A DNA stretch of 64,000 nucleotides from assembly GCA_963727415.1 (NCBI GenBank), contig CAVSGF010000002.1, positions 2,108,001 through 2,172,000 of the forward strand. Reading direction: 5' to 3'. Position numbers and translations under genes: made by a program. The notes beneath the pieces are model-generated. The model made no database searches. It was not told the origin of the DNA and saw only the letters and a list, made by a program, of their open reading frames with translations. Below are positions 1 through 10,553 of the stretch, piece after piece. The DNA comes from DASQPR01 sp963727415. Lineage in GTDB: Bacteria > Actinomycetota > Actinomycetes > Mycobacteriales > Micromonosporaceae. Every line of letters begins with the position of its first letter. Within the stretch, counting starts at the first letter, position 1.

Positions 1-1166
1 ATGCCGCGCCGCACCAGCCAGTCGGCGATCTCGGTGGCGAGGGTGAAGCCGTCCGGCGCGGCCGCGGCCAGCCGGTCGGACCGGACGCGCATCGTCGAGA
101 CCATCCCGGCCAGCGCCGGCAGCACCAGCTCGAGGGTGTCGACCGCGTCGAACACCGGCTCCTTGTCTTCCTGCATGTCCCGGTCGTACGCGAGCGGCAG
201 GCCCTTGAGCATGGTCAGCACCGCGACCAGCGTCGCCGATCAGCCGGCCGGACTTGCCCCGGGCCAGTTCGGCGATGTCCGGATTCTTCTTCTGCGGCAT
301 GATCGACGAGCCGGTGGCGTACGGCGTCGTCGAGCTCGACCCAGCCGAACTCGCGGCGTGCGTCCAGAGCACGACCTCCTCGCCCAGCCGCGACAGGTGC
401 ACGCCGATCATCGCGGCCACGAACAGGAACTCGGCGGCGAAGTCGCGGTCGGCGACCGCGTCGATCGAGTTCGGCGCCGCGGCGCGCGAAGCCGAGCTCC
501 GTCGGCGACCTGCACCGGGTCCAGCGGCAGCGACGAGCCGGCCAGCGCGCCCGCGCCGAGCGGTGAGACCGCGGCCCGCCGGTCCCAGTCGCGCAGCCGG
601 TCCAGGTCCCGCAGCAGCGGCTGGACGTGGGCGAGCAGCTGGTGCCCGAAGGAGCACCGGCTGGGCGTGCTGCAGGTGGGTCATGCCCGGGCGCGGGGGT
701 GTCGACGTGCGCGCGGCCTGCTCGACCAGCGCGTCGGCCAGTTCGGCCACGCCGCGACGCCACGCCGCGGGCGTGGTCGCGCAGGTAGAGCCGCAGGTCG
801 GTGGCCACCTGGTCGTTGCGGGACCGGCCGGCGCGCAGCTTGCCGCCCAGGCGTGCCGAGCCGTTCGAGCAGGCCGCGCTCGAGCGCGGTGTGCACGTCC
901 TCGTCGTCGACGGTCGGCGCGGAACTCGCCGCGACGCGCACGCCGCTTCCAGGTCGTCCAGCGCCGCCAGCATCGCGGCCCAGTTCGTCGCCGTCGAGCA
1001 GGCCCGGCGCCGGCCAGCACCCGCGCGTGCGCCCGGGAGGCGGCGAGGTCGTACGGCGCCAGCCGCCAGTCGAACTGGACGCTCACCGACAGCCGGGCCA
1101 GCGCCTCGGCGGGTCCGCCGGCGAACCGGCCGCCCCACAGGCTGGTCCGGGTCTGGCTCTGGTCAT
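1..1166 (-). CDS. argH: argininosuccinate lyase, 3' end cut by window edge, several frameshifts
   Basis: Splits argininosuccinate into arginine and fumarate, the last step of arginine synthesis, in the cytoplasm. The N-terminal SLWGGRFAGGPAEALARLS stretch is readable near 1080-1150. The family signature around the catalytic serine loop (IMPQKKNPDIAELARGK) is readable near 240-305. These lie in different frames, so several single-base indels separate them. The ATG at 1166-1164 is the likely start, although it is one frame away from the downstream WGGRF motif. About 388 codons are present against roughly 470 expected, so the C terminus lies beyond position 1. It follows argG on the same strand. 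I am confident of identity but not of exact frame boundaries; the frameshifts look like sequence errors. Confidence 0.85.
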
Positions 1167-1188
1167 CGGCGCGTGCCCTACTGTCTGC

Positions 1189-2470
<1,282 letters not shown>

Positions 2471-2485
2471 TGTGCTGCTTCCCTC

Positions 2486-3054
2486 TCATGTGTAACGTGC
2501 CTGCTCGATGTCGACCGGCCGCAGGTCGTCAACAGCCGGACGAGATCGCTCGCCGCTCGTGGCCGCCCAGCGCGAGATCTTCGCGGCGAGGTTGCGGCCG
2601 GCCGTACTGCTGGACGGCTTCGTCCCGGGCGACGACCAGGATGGTGTCGTCGCCGGCGATGGTGCCGACCACGTCCGGCAGGCCGGAGCGGTCCAGCGCG
2701 CTGGCCAGGTACTGGGCGGCGCCCGGTGGGGTCCGCAGCACTACCAGGTTGCCGCTGTGCGTCGGCCCCGGTGAGCAGCTCGCGCAGCAGCCGCTGCAGC
2801 CGTATCGGAGCGTCCTCGGCGGGGCGGAGCGCCGCGGTGCCGTCCTCCGGGATCATGTACGCTGGCGGGCCGTCGGCGGCCCGGACCTTAACGGCGCCTA
2901 GCTCTTCCAGGTCCCGGGACAGCGTGGCCTGGGTGACCGGCACGCCTTCGGCGGCGAGCAGGTCGGCCAGCTCGGTCTGCGCGCGGATGGTGCGCGAGCG
3001 GATCAGTGTCACTATGCGTGCGTGACGTGCGGTCTTCGTTACCGGTCCGGTCAT
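2486..3054 (-). CDS. argR: arginine repressor ArgR, frameshifted
   Basis: Arginine-responsive transcription factor that binds ARG boxes as a hexamer and controls the arg genes. The winged-helix N domain is intact (residues about 5-70), including TQATLSRDLEELGAVKVR. The hexamerisation and arginine-binding C domain is readable in another frame and contains GTIAGDDTILVVARD near 2630-2680. A third frame gives the tail LRPVDIEQARYT ending at a TGA at 2488-2486. Two indels, near 2755 and 2600, are therefore implied. Starts at ATG 3054. It lies between argF and argG. Candidate target sites are described upstream of argC. Confidence 0.85.
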
Positions 3055-3089
3055 GCCGCCGAACCTACTAGACAGTGGCCGCCTGGCCG

Positions 3090-4043
3090 TCAGCCGCCGC
3101 GCGCGCCGTCGGTCCGGCCGGCCACCGCCTCGCGCAGCAGGAACGCCATCACCGCCTTCTGTGCCGGCATTGCGGTTGGCCGCCTGCTGGAACACCACGC
3201 TCTGCGGACCGTCGAGCACCTCGTCGGTGATCTCCTCGTTGCGGTGCGCTGGCAGGCAGTGCAGCACGATCGCGTCCGGGTCGGCCGCCGCCAGCAGCGC
3301 GGCGTTGAGCTGGTACGGCGTCAGCTCGGCGAGCCGCTCCGGCGTGGTCTCCTGGCCCATCGACGTCCAGCGTGTCGGTGGCCACCACATCGGCGCCGGC
3401 GACCGCCTCGTACGGGTCGTCGGTGACGGTGAGCCAGCCGCCGGTTGACGATGCGATGGCCCGCGCCCGTGCTACCAGGTGCGGCGACGGCTGGTATCCG
3501 GCCGGCGCGCCGATCCTGACGTGCATGCCGGCCGCGCAGCCGGCGAGGGCGTACGAGTTGCGCCATGTTGAATCGCGGCGTCACCGACGTAGGCCAGCGT
3601 CTTGCCTCGCGTGGTGCCGTGCGCCTGCCGGATGGTCAGCAGATCGGCGAGCAGTTGGCAGGGGTGGTAGCCGTCGGTCAAGGCGTTGACCACGGGCACA
3701 CTCGACGCGGCCGCCATCGAAGCCAGCCGGGCATCGTCGAAGGTCCGTACGACGATCATGTCGACGTACCCGGAGAGCACGCGCGCGGTGTCCTCGATGG
3801 TCTCACCGCGACCGAGGTGGGTATCTGACCGCGTCGATGATGATCGCCTGGCCGCCCAGCTCGGCGATTCCGACCTCGAATGACACCCGGGTCCGCAGCG
3901 ACTGCTTCTCGAACAGGACCGCGACCGACCGGCCGTCCAGCGGCCGCTCGCGTCGGGGCGCGCCGCCAGTGCCATCGCGGCGTCGAGGATCGCGCCGACT
4001 GCTCGGCCGGGCTCAGATCGTCGTCACGCAGAAAGTGCCGCAT
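3090..4043 (-). CDS. argF: ornithine carbamoyltransferase, frameshifted
   Basis: Transfers the carbamoyl group from carbamoyl phosphate to ornithine to give citrulline. The start MRHFLRDDDLSPAEQ is clear at 4043. Downstream fragments in other frames include ARVLSGYVDMIVVRTF, VPVVNALTDGYHPCQLLADL, KTLAYVGDA and AIVLHCLPAHRNEEITDEV, the last containing the substrate-binding HCLP motif. The C terminus ARGG ends at the TGA at 3092-3090. The total of about 318 codons fits the family. At least four indels occur (near 3945, 3835, 3560, 3370 and 3170). It is placed after argD and before argR, and uses carbamoyl phosphate that the carAB genes in this same window would make. Confidence 0.87.
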
Positions 4044-4046
4044 GGT

Positions 4047-5327
4047 TCACTCCTCTCCCCTGGTGTGGTCTCCCGCTGATCCGGTGTTCGCTGCTTGTCT
4101 CGTGGCCGGCCGGGTCGTCGCCGTCGTCGCCGGAGCCGAGGAGCCGGAGGCCACCCCCGCGATCCGGCGGAGGACCTGCGCGGACGCGGCGACGAACGCG
4201 TCGGCCTGTTCGGCCGACAGGATCAGCGGCGGCGCCAGCCGGATCACGTCCGGGCGAACCGGGCCAGCCAGGAACCCGGCGGTCCGCAGTTCCTCGACGA
4301 CGGTGGCGGCGACCGGCCGGTCGAGCACCACGCCGAGCAGCAGCCCCGCACCGCGCACCTCGGTGACGCCGGCAAGCCCGGCCGATGCCGTCGCGCAACC
4401 GCTCGCCGACCCGCTTGACGTGGTCCAGCAGCCCGTCGCGGGCGATGGTCCGAAGCACGGCCAGCGCGGCGGCGCAGCGCGACCGGGTTGCCGCCGAAGG
4501 TTGAGCCGTGTGAGCCCGGTGCCAGCAGCGACGACGCGCGGCCGAAGGCCAGGCAGGCGCCGATCGGCAACCCGCCGCCCAGGCCCTTGGCCAGCGTGAC
4601 GATGTCCGGCTCGATGCCTTCGGCCTGGTGGGCGTACCAGTGGCCGGTCCGGCCGATGCCGGTCTGCACCTCGTCGAGCGGCGAGCAGCGCCCCGCGCCG
4701 CGCGGTGATCTCGCGGGCCGCGGTGAGGTATCCCGATGGCGGCACGACGATGCCGTACTCGCCCTGGATCGGCTCAAGGATCACCATCGCGGTGTCCTCG
4801 GTGACCGCCGCGTCCAGTGCCGCGACATCTCCGTACTGGACGTGCGTCACCGACGGTGGCAGCGGGCGGAACGGGTCGGCCTTGGTCGGCTGCCCGGTCA
4901 GTGCCAGGGCCCCCATGGTGCGGCCGTGGAAACCACCCACCGCGGCGACGACATTGGTGCGGCCGGTGCACCGGGACAGCTTGAAGGCGGCCTCGTTTGC
5001 CTCGGCGCCGGAGTTGGCGAAGAACACCCGGCCGCGCCGGCCGGCGAGCGCGAGCAGCAACTCGGCGAGCGCGACGGTAGGTTCGGCGATGTACAGGTTG
5101 GAGACATGCCCGAGGGTGGCGACCTGCTTGCTGACCGCCTCGACGACGGCCGGATGGGCGTGACCGAGCGCGTTGACCGCGATGCCGCCCAGCATGTCCA
5201 CGTAGGTCTTCCCGGCGGCGTCGGTCACCACCGCCCCGGATCCGCTGACGAGCGCGACCGGAGGGGTCCCGTAGGTATCCATGATGGCGTGCTGCCAGCG
5301 CGAAGCCAGCCGTGTCGAGCGGCTCAT
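4047..5327 (-). CDS. argD: acetylornithine aminotransferase, frameshifted
   Basis: PLP-dependent transamination of N-acetylglutamate semialdehyde to N-acetylornithine. The N-terminal 60% is clean and shows GGIAVNALGHAHP, FFANSGAEANEAAFKL and GGFHGRTMGALALTGQPTK. Near 4685 a probable one-base insertion breaks the frame just before LDEVQTGIGRTGHWYAHQ. The PLP lysine lies in VTLAKGLGGGLPIGACLAFG in the shifted frame. Another shift near 4470 and one near 4380 restore the frame for the C terminus (LSAEQADAFVAASAQVL). The reading frame runs on for about 35 residues of low-complexity tail before stopping. ATG at 5327 overlaps the argB stop, suggesting coupled translation. Confidence 0.88.
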   Translation of the reverse strand: MSRSTRLASRWQHAIMDTYGTPPVALVSGSGAVVTDAAGKTYVDMLGGIAVNALGHAHPAVVEAVSKQVATLGHVSNLYIAEPTVALAELLLALAGRRGRVFFANSGAEANEAAFKLSRCTGRTNVVAAVGGFHGRTMGALALTGQPTKADPFRPLPPSVTHVQYGDVAALDAAVTEDTAMVILEPIQGEYGIVVPPSGYLTAAREITARRGALLAARRGADRHRPDRPLVRPPGRRHRAGHRHAGQGPGRRVADRRLPGLRPRVVAAGTGLTRLNLRRQPGRAAPPRWPCFGPSPATGCWTTSSGSASGCATASAGLAGVTEVRGAGLLLGVVLDRPVAATVVEELRTAGFLAGPVRPDVIRLAPPLILSAEQADAFVAASAQVLRRIAGVASGSSAPATTATTRPATRQAANTGSAGDHTRGEE

Positions 5328-6163
5328 CCGAGCACCGCCACGGATTGCGCCGCGGGGTCCGAGGTGGTCGCGCCGGTCGGCGCGGTGATCAGTGTCCCGC
5401 CGGCTCCGGCCCCGGTGGCGGCGGTCACCCAGCCGCCGGTCCGGCCGTCGAGCACATGCGCGTACGGGACCCCGCAGCGAACCGCGGCGAGACAGGCACG
5501 CATCTTCGGGATCATTCCGCTGGCCAGATCCGGAATCAGGGCCTCGAGCCCGTCGGTGTCGATCCGGCCGATCAGCGAGCCCGGGTCCGGGTAGCGCCGG
5601 TAGACACCGGCGACATCGGTGAGCATGACCAGTTTCTCGGCGGCGAGCGCCACCGCGATCGCCGCGGCCACCGAGTCGGCGTTGACGTTGTGAGGGACAC
5701 CGTGGCTGTCCGGGGCGACCGGTGCGATCACCGGAACGTACCCGCTGGCGATCAGCGCCTCGACCGCTCCGGGCGCGACCGCGGACACGTCTCCGACGAG
5801 GCCGAGCGCCTCATCCCGCCGTACCGCGGTGAGCAGTCCGCCGTCCTCGCCGGACAGGCCGACCGACCGGAGCCCGGCGGCGTTGATGGCGGCGACGATG
5901 TCCGGGCCGACCTCGCCGCGCAGCACCAACCGGACCACCGACATCGCCTCTGCCGTCGTGATTCGCAGCCCCTGGTGCCGCCCCGCCGATGGCACCCCCA
6001 GCCGCTCCAGCATGGTGTCGATCTGCGGCCCGCCCCCGTGCACCACGACCGGAGCGAAGCCCGCCCCGGCCAGCGCCGCGACGCCGCCGGCGAAGGCGCG
6101 AAGCGAGGGCTCGTTGAGGGCGTTGCCCCCGAACTTGACGACTATGACACGGTCACTCACGGA
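5324..6163 (-). CDS. argB: acetylglutamate kinase
   Basis: Phosphorylates N-acetylglutamate, the committed and usually arginine-inhibited step. Shows the amino-acid kinase fold motifs VVKFGGNAL at the N terminus, VVVHGGGPQID and NVNADSVAAAIAVALAAEKLVMLTDVAGVY, with the conserved MIPKMRACLAAV near the C terminus. The GTG start (6163-6161) overlaps the argC stop by four bases (GTGA), which indicates translational coupling and shows directly that no argJ lies between argC and argB. The frame is open further upstream, but that extension overlaps argC and looks like shadow sequence. About 279 residues, slightly short for the family. No frameshift. Confidence 0.95.
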   Translation of the reverse strand, partial: SVSDRVIVVKFGGNALNEPSLRAFAGGVAALAGAGFAPVVVHGGGPQIDTMLERLGVPSAGRHQGLRITTAEAMSVVRLVLRGEVGPDIVAAINAAGLRSVGLSGEDGGLLTAVRRDEALGLVGDVSAVAPGAVEALIASGYVPVIAPVAPDSHGVPHNVNADSVAAAIAVALAAEKLVMLTDVAGVYRRYPDPGSLIGRIDTDGLEALIPDLASGMIPKMRACLAAVRCGVPYAHVLDGRTGGWVTAATGAGAGGTLITAPTGATTSDPAAQSVAVLG

Positions 6164-7113
6164 CTCACCCCGTCGGCGGTGAGGCCGGCGCTCTCGGGCA
6201 GGCCCAGCATCAGGTTGGCGCACTGCAACGCCTGGCCGGCCGCGCCCTTGCCGAGGTTGTCCAGCGCGCTGACCACGATCACCCGGCCGGAGTCGGCGTC
6301 GACGGTCGCTTGCAGCAGGCACGCGTTGGTTCCCAGGGTGGCGCCGGTCGTCGGCCACACACCCGCGGGCAGCACGTTCACAAACGGCTCATCCGCGTAC
6401 GCCGCGCGCAGGCACTCGGTGGCGTCTCCGGCGCCGGCCGGACGGGCGGTGATGGTGGCGACGATGCCGCGGGGCATCGGCGCCAGCATCGGCGTCATCG
6501 ACAGCGACGCCGCGCCGGTGGCTCGCTTGATCTCCGGAACGTGCTGGTGAGCGCCCACCTTGTAGACGCTCATCGAGCCCATCACCTCGGTGGCCAGCAG
6601 GTGCGGCAGCGGCTTGCGCCCGGCACCGGACGTGCCGGACGCGGCCACCACGACCGCGTCGGCGGGTTCGACCAGGCCGGCCGCGATCAACGGCGCCAGC
6701 CCGAGAGTCACCGCGGTGGCGTAGCACCCGGCCGCCGCGACCCGGTTCGCCGCGGCGACGTCGGCACGTCGTCCGGGCAGCTCCGGGATTCCGTAGATCC
6801 ACTGGACACGATGATCGGCGGCGAGATCCACGACCTTGACCGAATCCGGCAAGGCCGCGGCCAACGCCGCCGATTCACCGTGAGGGAGGGCCAGGAAGAC
6901 CAGGTCCGCGGCGGCCAGGGCGTCCGCGTCGGTGGCGCCGACGGGCAGGTCGGCCCACGACCGCAAATGCGGGTGTACGGCGGCGAGCGACCCGCCGGCC
7001 GTCGAATGCCCGGTGGCCGCGACCACCTCGACGTGCGGGTTGTTCGCGAGCAGCCGGAGCAGTTCCCCGCCCGCGTAGCCGGTGGCACCGGCGACCGCAA
7101 TCCGTATACCCAT
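6160..7113 (-). CDS. argC: N-acetyl-gamma-glutamyl-phosphate reductase
   Basis: NADPH-dependent reduction of N-acetylglutamyl phosphate to the semialdehyde. N-terminal Rossmann motif IAVAGATGYAGGELLRLL, catalytic cysteine in AAGCYATAVTLGL, and the C-terminal ALDNLGKGAAGQALQCANLM are all present. I choose the ATG at 7113 because homology starts at MGIRIAVAG; the TTG at 7137 is possible but lies inside a candidate ARG box. No Shine-Dalgarno sequence precedes the ATG. A GATACA hexamer 10 bases upstream suggests that the transcript may begin at or close to the start codon. First gene of the arg operon. About 317 residues. Confidence 0.93.
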
Positions 7114-7137
7114 GCAAGAGACTGTATCATCATGCAA
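7102..7137 (-). promoter_or_regulatory. two candidate ARG boxes over the argC start
   Basis: On the minus strand two related 16-base sites start exactly 20 bases apart. The first is TTGCATGATGATACAG (7137-7122) and the second TTGCATGGGTATACGG (7117-7102). The first resembles the palindromic TTGCAT-N4-ATGCAA pattern known for actinobacterial ArgR; the second keeps the left half and a weaker right half. Spacing of about two helical turns fits side-by-side ArgR binding. The second box contains the argC start codon. Confidence 0.55.
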
Positions 7138-7212
7138 ATAGCCGGAACAACCGGCGTCTCACCTCGTGGCCATGTGCCGGTGCTCTAGCCACCGTCACAT
7201 AACCTCAGTCGA

Positions 7213-7605
7213 GTGATCAGCGATCCACCCAGCGAGCCATTGAGCGGCGCCGGCCCGCGCCGCCAAAAGACACCACTGTGGACGAGGTTGTTTATCGCGC
7301 TCGGCGCAGTCCTGCTGCTCGCCGGCGGCGGCACGCTGATCACCGCCCGAGTGCTGATCGCTCGCTACACCTCACCGGTCGTCGACTGGATGTGGGCGCT
7401 GAAAAACATCTCGCCCAGCGAGATCACCATGCTCAAGACGGCCGGCACCGGCAAGTTCGCCGGATCCACCTACCTCGGCGAGCAGTTGCTGCCGGACGGC
7501 GAAGCGGTGCTCGCGGCGGTGAGGGACGACACGCTCGACACGTTCGCCCTGGAACATCCGAAGCAGATCAGTACCGACGGGGCACCAGCGGCCGGTGGGC
7601 CCTAG
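7213..7605 (+). CDS. small membrane protein resembling an internally deleted LytR-CpsA-Psr protein
   Basis: A 130-residue protein with a GTG start at 7213. Residues about 20-50 form one membrane segment preceded by a short basic cytoplasmic stretch (GPRRQKTPLWTRL), the layout of LCP-family N termini. The remainder (NISPSEITMLKTAGTG, LLPDGEAVLAAVRDDTLDTF, ALEHPKQIS) resembles the extreme C-terminal end of actinobacterial LCP domains, where a proline-rich loop is followed by an AVRDD-type helix and an HP-W/Q tail. The roughly 200-residue catalytic middle of an LCP domain, with its arginines and aspartates, is absent. It is either a decayed or deleted LCP gene, or a small protein that kept only the ends. 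LCP assignment is inference from pattern only. Divergent from argC and convergent with the LuxR gene. Confidence 0.6.
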   Translation: MISDPPSEPLSGAGPRRQKTPLWTRLFIALGAVLLLAGGGTLITARVLIARYTSPVVDWMWALKNISPSEITMLKTAGTGKFAGSTYLGEQLLPDGEAVLAAVRDDTLDTFALEHPKQISTDGAPAAGGP

Positions 7606-7612
7606 CCATCGG

Positions 7613-7633
7613 CGGTGGCGCGAACGGCCACCG
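7613..7633. terminator. short hairpin between convergent genes
   Basis: CGGTGGC and GCCACCG form a 7-bp stem around a 7-base loop in the 54-base gap between the convergent small membrane protein and the LuxR-type regulator. There is no T-run, as is usual in high-GC actinobacteria, so terminator function is an inference from position. Confidence 0.4.
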
Positions 7634-7659
7634 TCGCGGACCGCCACACGAGCACCTCG

Positions 7660-10473
7660 TCAGTCCGGCAACTCGGCCATGGCCCGGCTCAACTGCTCCC
7701 GGTTGCGGACGCCGAACCGGCGGTACAGGCGGGTGAGGTTGGCCTCGATCGCCTTCACCGACAGGAACGTCGCACGGGCGATCTCCCGGTTCGTCGCTCC
7801 GCGCCGGACCAGGTCGACGATCCGCTGCTCGGTGTCGGACAGGCCGAGACCGCGAGGTCCGTTGAGCTTCTCCAGTTCCGCCTGGGCAACCGCGCGGAAC
7901 GTCAGCGCGCCCATGCCGGCGTACCGGCGCTCGGCTTCGATCAGCGCCTCCCGGGCCGCGGCCCGCCGGTGGCCACGGCGCTCCACCGCACCTAGCGCGT
8001 GCCAGGCGCGGGCGATCTCCAGGGGGTACGGATGACGCGCCCATGTCTCCAGGGCGGCGGTCAGCATCGCCGAAGCGGTACGGGTATCCCCCTCGGCCGC
8101 GGTCAGCACCGCCTCGGCGCGTGCCAGCGGCAGCCGGCACATCTCCGCGTTCTGCTCGTCGACCGCCTTGGTGACCTCGCTGAGCACCTGTGCCGCCTCG
8201 GATCGCGCCCCGGCCAGGGCCAGCGCCTCGATGAAGTCGACGTGCCACGGGTACGCGTCCGGGCGCAGGTCGCCGCGCCGGATCTCGATCTCGTAGGCGT
8301 GCCGCATCAGATCGGCGGCCGTCGCCGGATCGCCACGCAGCAGCACCACCTGGCCGTGCACCGCGTACCCGCCGCGCAGCCAGCCCTCATCCTGTGCGGC
8401 GAGGCTGGCCTCCACGGCCGCGGCGGCGTACTCGGCCGCCGCCGGCAGCGTGCCGCCGTGTAGCTCGGCCATCGCGGCCGAGAACAGACCCGGCCCCGGC
8501 GTCACCTCGATGTCGCTGAACAGGCGCATGCACGCCCGGCCGGCCGCCAGAGCATCGGCCATGCGGCCGGCCCGCGAGTATGCCCGCTGCAACGCCAGCA
8601 TGACGCTGGAAAGGACGATCAGGGAGCCGCTGTCCTCGACCGCCACACGCAGCGCCTCCAACTGCCGCAGGCCCTCGTTCAGCTGCCCGTGCCTGGTCAG
8701 GTTGGTCGCCGCCAGCTGTCGGGCCATCATCGTGCTGTAGGTCAGCGGCAGTGTCGCGGCCAGCTCGGCGGCCCGATTGATCAGCGTTTCCCCGGCCGCC
8801 TCGTCATAGGCGAGCACCCGCCCGCCGTGCTGCGCCAGCGCTTCCACCAGGGTCTCGGCGTCGCCGCTGACCTCGGCCAACTGTTCGGCCCACTCGAACT
8901 CGGCGATCGCGGCTCGCGTGTCGCCGTCCCACAGCGCCTTCTTGGCCCGATACAGCCGCACCTTCGCCGCCAGTCCCGGCGAGTCGCCTGCGTCGGCGTA
9001 TGCCGCGTCCAGCAACGGTCCGACCCGGGAGTAGTCCTGCCCGGCCAGGTCGATCAGCAGCAGCCGCAGGGCTACCCGTACCGCCGGATCGACGGCGTGG
9101 GCGAGCGCCTCGTTGGCGAGCGCCGCCGCCTCGCCGATCATGCCCGCCGATTCGGCGTAACGGGCCGCGTCCAGGCGCCGCTCCGCCGCCAGCGCCGCGT
9201 CCGGGGTCCGGTCGGCGGCCATCTGAGCCAGGTCGGCGGCGACCGCCGGAGCGCCCCGGCGACGCGCCACCGCCGCGGCGTCGGCCAGCGTCTGCGCCAG
9301 GCCGGAATCCGGTTCCGGATGGGCCAGGGCCAGATGCCGGGCGCGCTCCACCGGATCGTCGACCGCGGCGGCGAGCCGCGCGTGCGCCTCGGCCCGGTCG
9401 GCCATCGGCGCGTCGGCGTAGACCATCTCGCGCAGCAGTGGATGGCTGAACCGCAGCGCCCCATCGCTGGACAGTGAAGCGACACCGGCCTCCAGCGCCG
9501 GCGCGAGCAGTTCCGGCGAGCCGGCTCCGGTACGCCCGAGAAGTTCCCGGCTCGGCCTCGCGGCCGCGGCCGCCACCACCAGCGAGGCGCGGGTCGGCTC
9601 GGGCAGGGCGGCGATCCGGGCGGTCATCAGGCCACGCAACCGGTCCGGGACCGGCAGCGGCTCGTCAAGGGTGATCGGCTCGCCCCGCTCGGCGACGGCA
9701 CGGCCGAGTTCCAGCGCGTAGAGCGGGTTGCCGCCGCTGGCCGCGTGCACCCGGAGGATCGCCGACCGGCTCAGCCGCTCGCCGAAGCGGGCCCGCAGCA
9801 GATCCGCGACGTCATCGGCGCCGAGCGGGGTCAGCGTCAGCTCCTGGCACGGCGGCGGGCACAGGTCGGCTCGGGGCACCACGTCGTTGGGGCCCGCCAC
9901 CCGAGCCGCCGCGATCATCTGCACCGGCAGGCCGCTCAGCCGCCGGGCCACGAACCGCAGCACTCCCGCGCTCGGCTCGTCGACCCACGGCAGATCGTCG
10001 ATCACCAGCAGTACCGGGTGCCGGCCGCACAGCGCCCGGAGCAACTCCAGCACGGCCAGGCGTACCGCCAGTTCGTCCTGGGCGGTGGCCGGGGCCGCGG
10101 TACGCAGCAGCGCGGCGTCCAGGGCCGCGCGCAGGTGACCACGCAGCACCACGCCGTGGTCGGCGAGGACCTTTCCGAACAGGTCGACCAGCGTCAGGTA
10201 CGGCAGTCCAGACTCGACCTCGGCGGCGGCGACCCGGAGCACCAGCGTGTCCGGCCGCTCCATCACGATCGACTCGAGCAGCGTCGACTTGCCGATCCCG
10301 GCCGGCCCGCGTAGCAGCACGCTGCCGCCGGAGGCGAGCAACTCGTTGACGTGGTTCTGCAACTCGACCCGGCCGATCGGCGGCGCGCTCCGCTGGCGCG
10401 GAACCGACGGGGTGCGGGCGCGACGTGGCGTGCGCGACGGCTCAGCCGGTCGATGCGCGGACAGCGATACCAT
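7660..10473 (-). CDS. large ATP-binding LuxR-type (LAL) transcriptional regulator
   Basis: About 937 residues. Walker A GPAGIGKS lies at residues 56-63 and Walker B VLLVIDDLPWVDEPS near residue 150, giving an AAA/NACHT-like ATPase. A long helical TPR-like middle follows, and the last 60 residues are a LuxR helix-turn-helix (LSDTEQRIVDLVRRGATNRE, then the recognition segment with LSVKAIEANLTRLYRR). This is the MalT/LAL layout, in which ligand and ATP binding control DNA binding. The ATG at 10473 is chosen because the purine-rich GGAGGGGGAAGC lies directly upstream; an open extension to 10584 looks non-coding. It follows the amidohydrolase by 80 bases on the same strand, so that gene is a candidate target. 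LAL regulators often control secondary metabolism or sugar use; the ligand is unknown. Confidence 0.88.
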   Translation of the reverse strand: MVSLSAHRPAEPSRTPRRARTPSVPRQRSAPPIGRVELQNHVNELLASGGSVLLRGPAGIGKSTLLESIVMERPDTLVLRVAAAEVESGLPYLTLVDLFGKVLADHGVVLRGHLRAALDAALLRTAAPATAQDELAVRLAVLELLRALCGRHPVLLVIDDLPWVDEPSAGVLRFVARRLSGLPVQMIAAARVAGPNDVVPRADLCPPPCQELTLTPLGADDVADLLRARFGERLSRSAILRVHAASGGNPLYALELGRAVAERGEPITLDEPLPVPDRLRGLMTARIAALPEPTRASLVVAAAAARPSRELLGRTGAGSPELLAPALEAGVASLSSDGALRFSHPLLREMVYADAPMADRAEAHARLAAAVDDPVERARHLALAHPEPDSGLAQTLADAAAVARRRGAPAVAADLAQMAADRTPDAALAAERRLDAARYAESAGMIGEAAALANEALAHAVDPAVRVALRLLLIDLAGQDYSRVGPLLDAAYADAGDSPGLAAKVRLYRAKKALWDGDTRAAIAEFEWAEQLAEVSGDAETLVEALAQHGGRVLAYDEAAGETLINRAAELAATLPLTYSTMMARQLAATNLTRHGQLNEGLRQLEALRVAVEDSGSLIVLSSVMLALQRAYSRAGRMADALAAGRACMRLFSDIEVTPGPGLFSAAMAELHGGTLPAAAEYAAAAVEASLAAQDEGWLRGGYAVHGQVVLLRGDPATAADLMRHAYEIEIRRGDLRPDAYPWHVDFIEALALAGARSEAAQVLSEVTKAVDEQNAEMCRLPLARAEAVLTAAEGDTRTASAMLTAALETWARHPYPLEIARAWHALGAVERRGHRRAAAREALIEAERRYAGMGALTFRAVAQAELEKLNGPRGLGLSDTEQRIVDLVRRGATNREIARATFLSVKAIEANLTRLYRRFGVRNREQLSRAMAELPD

Positions 10474-10553
10474 TCCGCTTCCCCCTCCCCCGAGACACGC
10501 GGCTTGATGGTGTTCAGTTATCACCCGCCGCCGGCGGGCGCAACGTATATGGT

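Noticed and set aside
6157..7137. TTG start of argC at 7137
   Set aside because: It adds eight non-homologous residues and lies within the first ARG box; the ATG at 7113 fits the Rossmann motif start.
8689..9477. Plus-strand frames opposite the LAL regulator
   Set aside because: Shadow frames with no motifs; the minus-strand gene has a continuous 937-residue frame with ATPase and HTH motifs.
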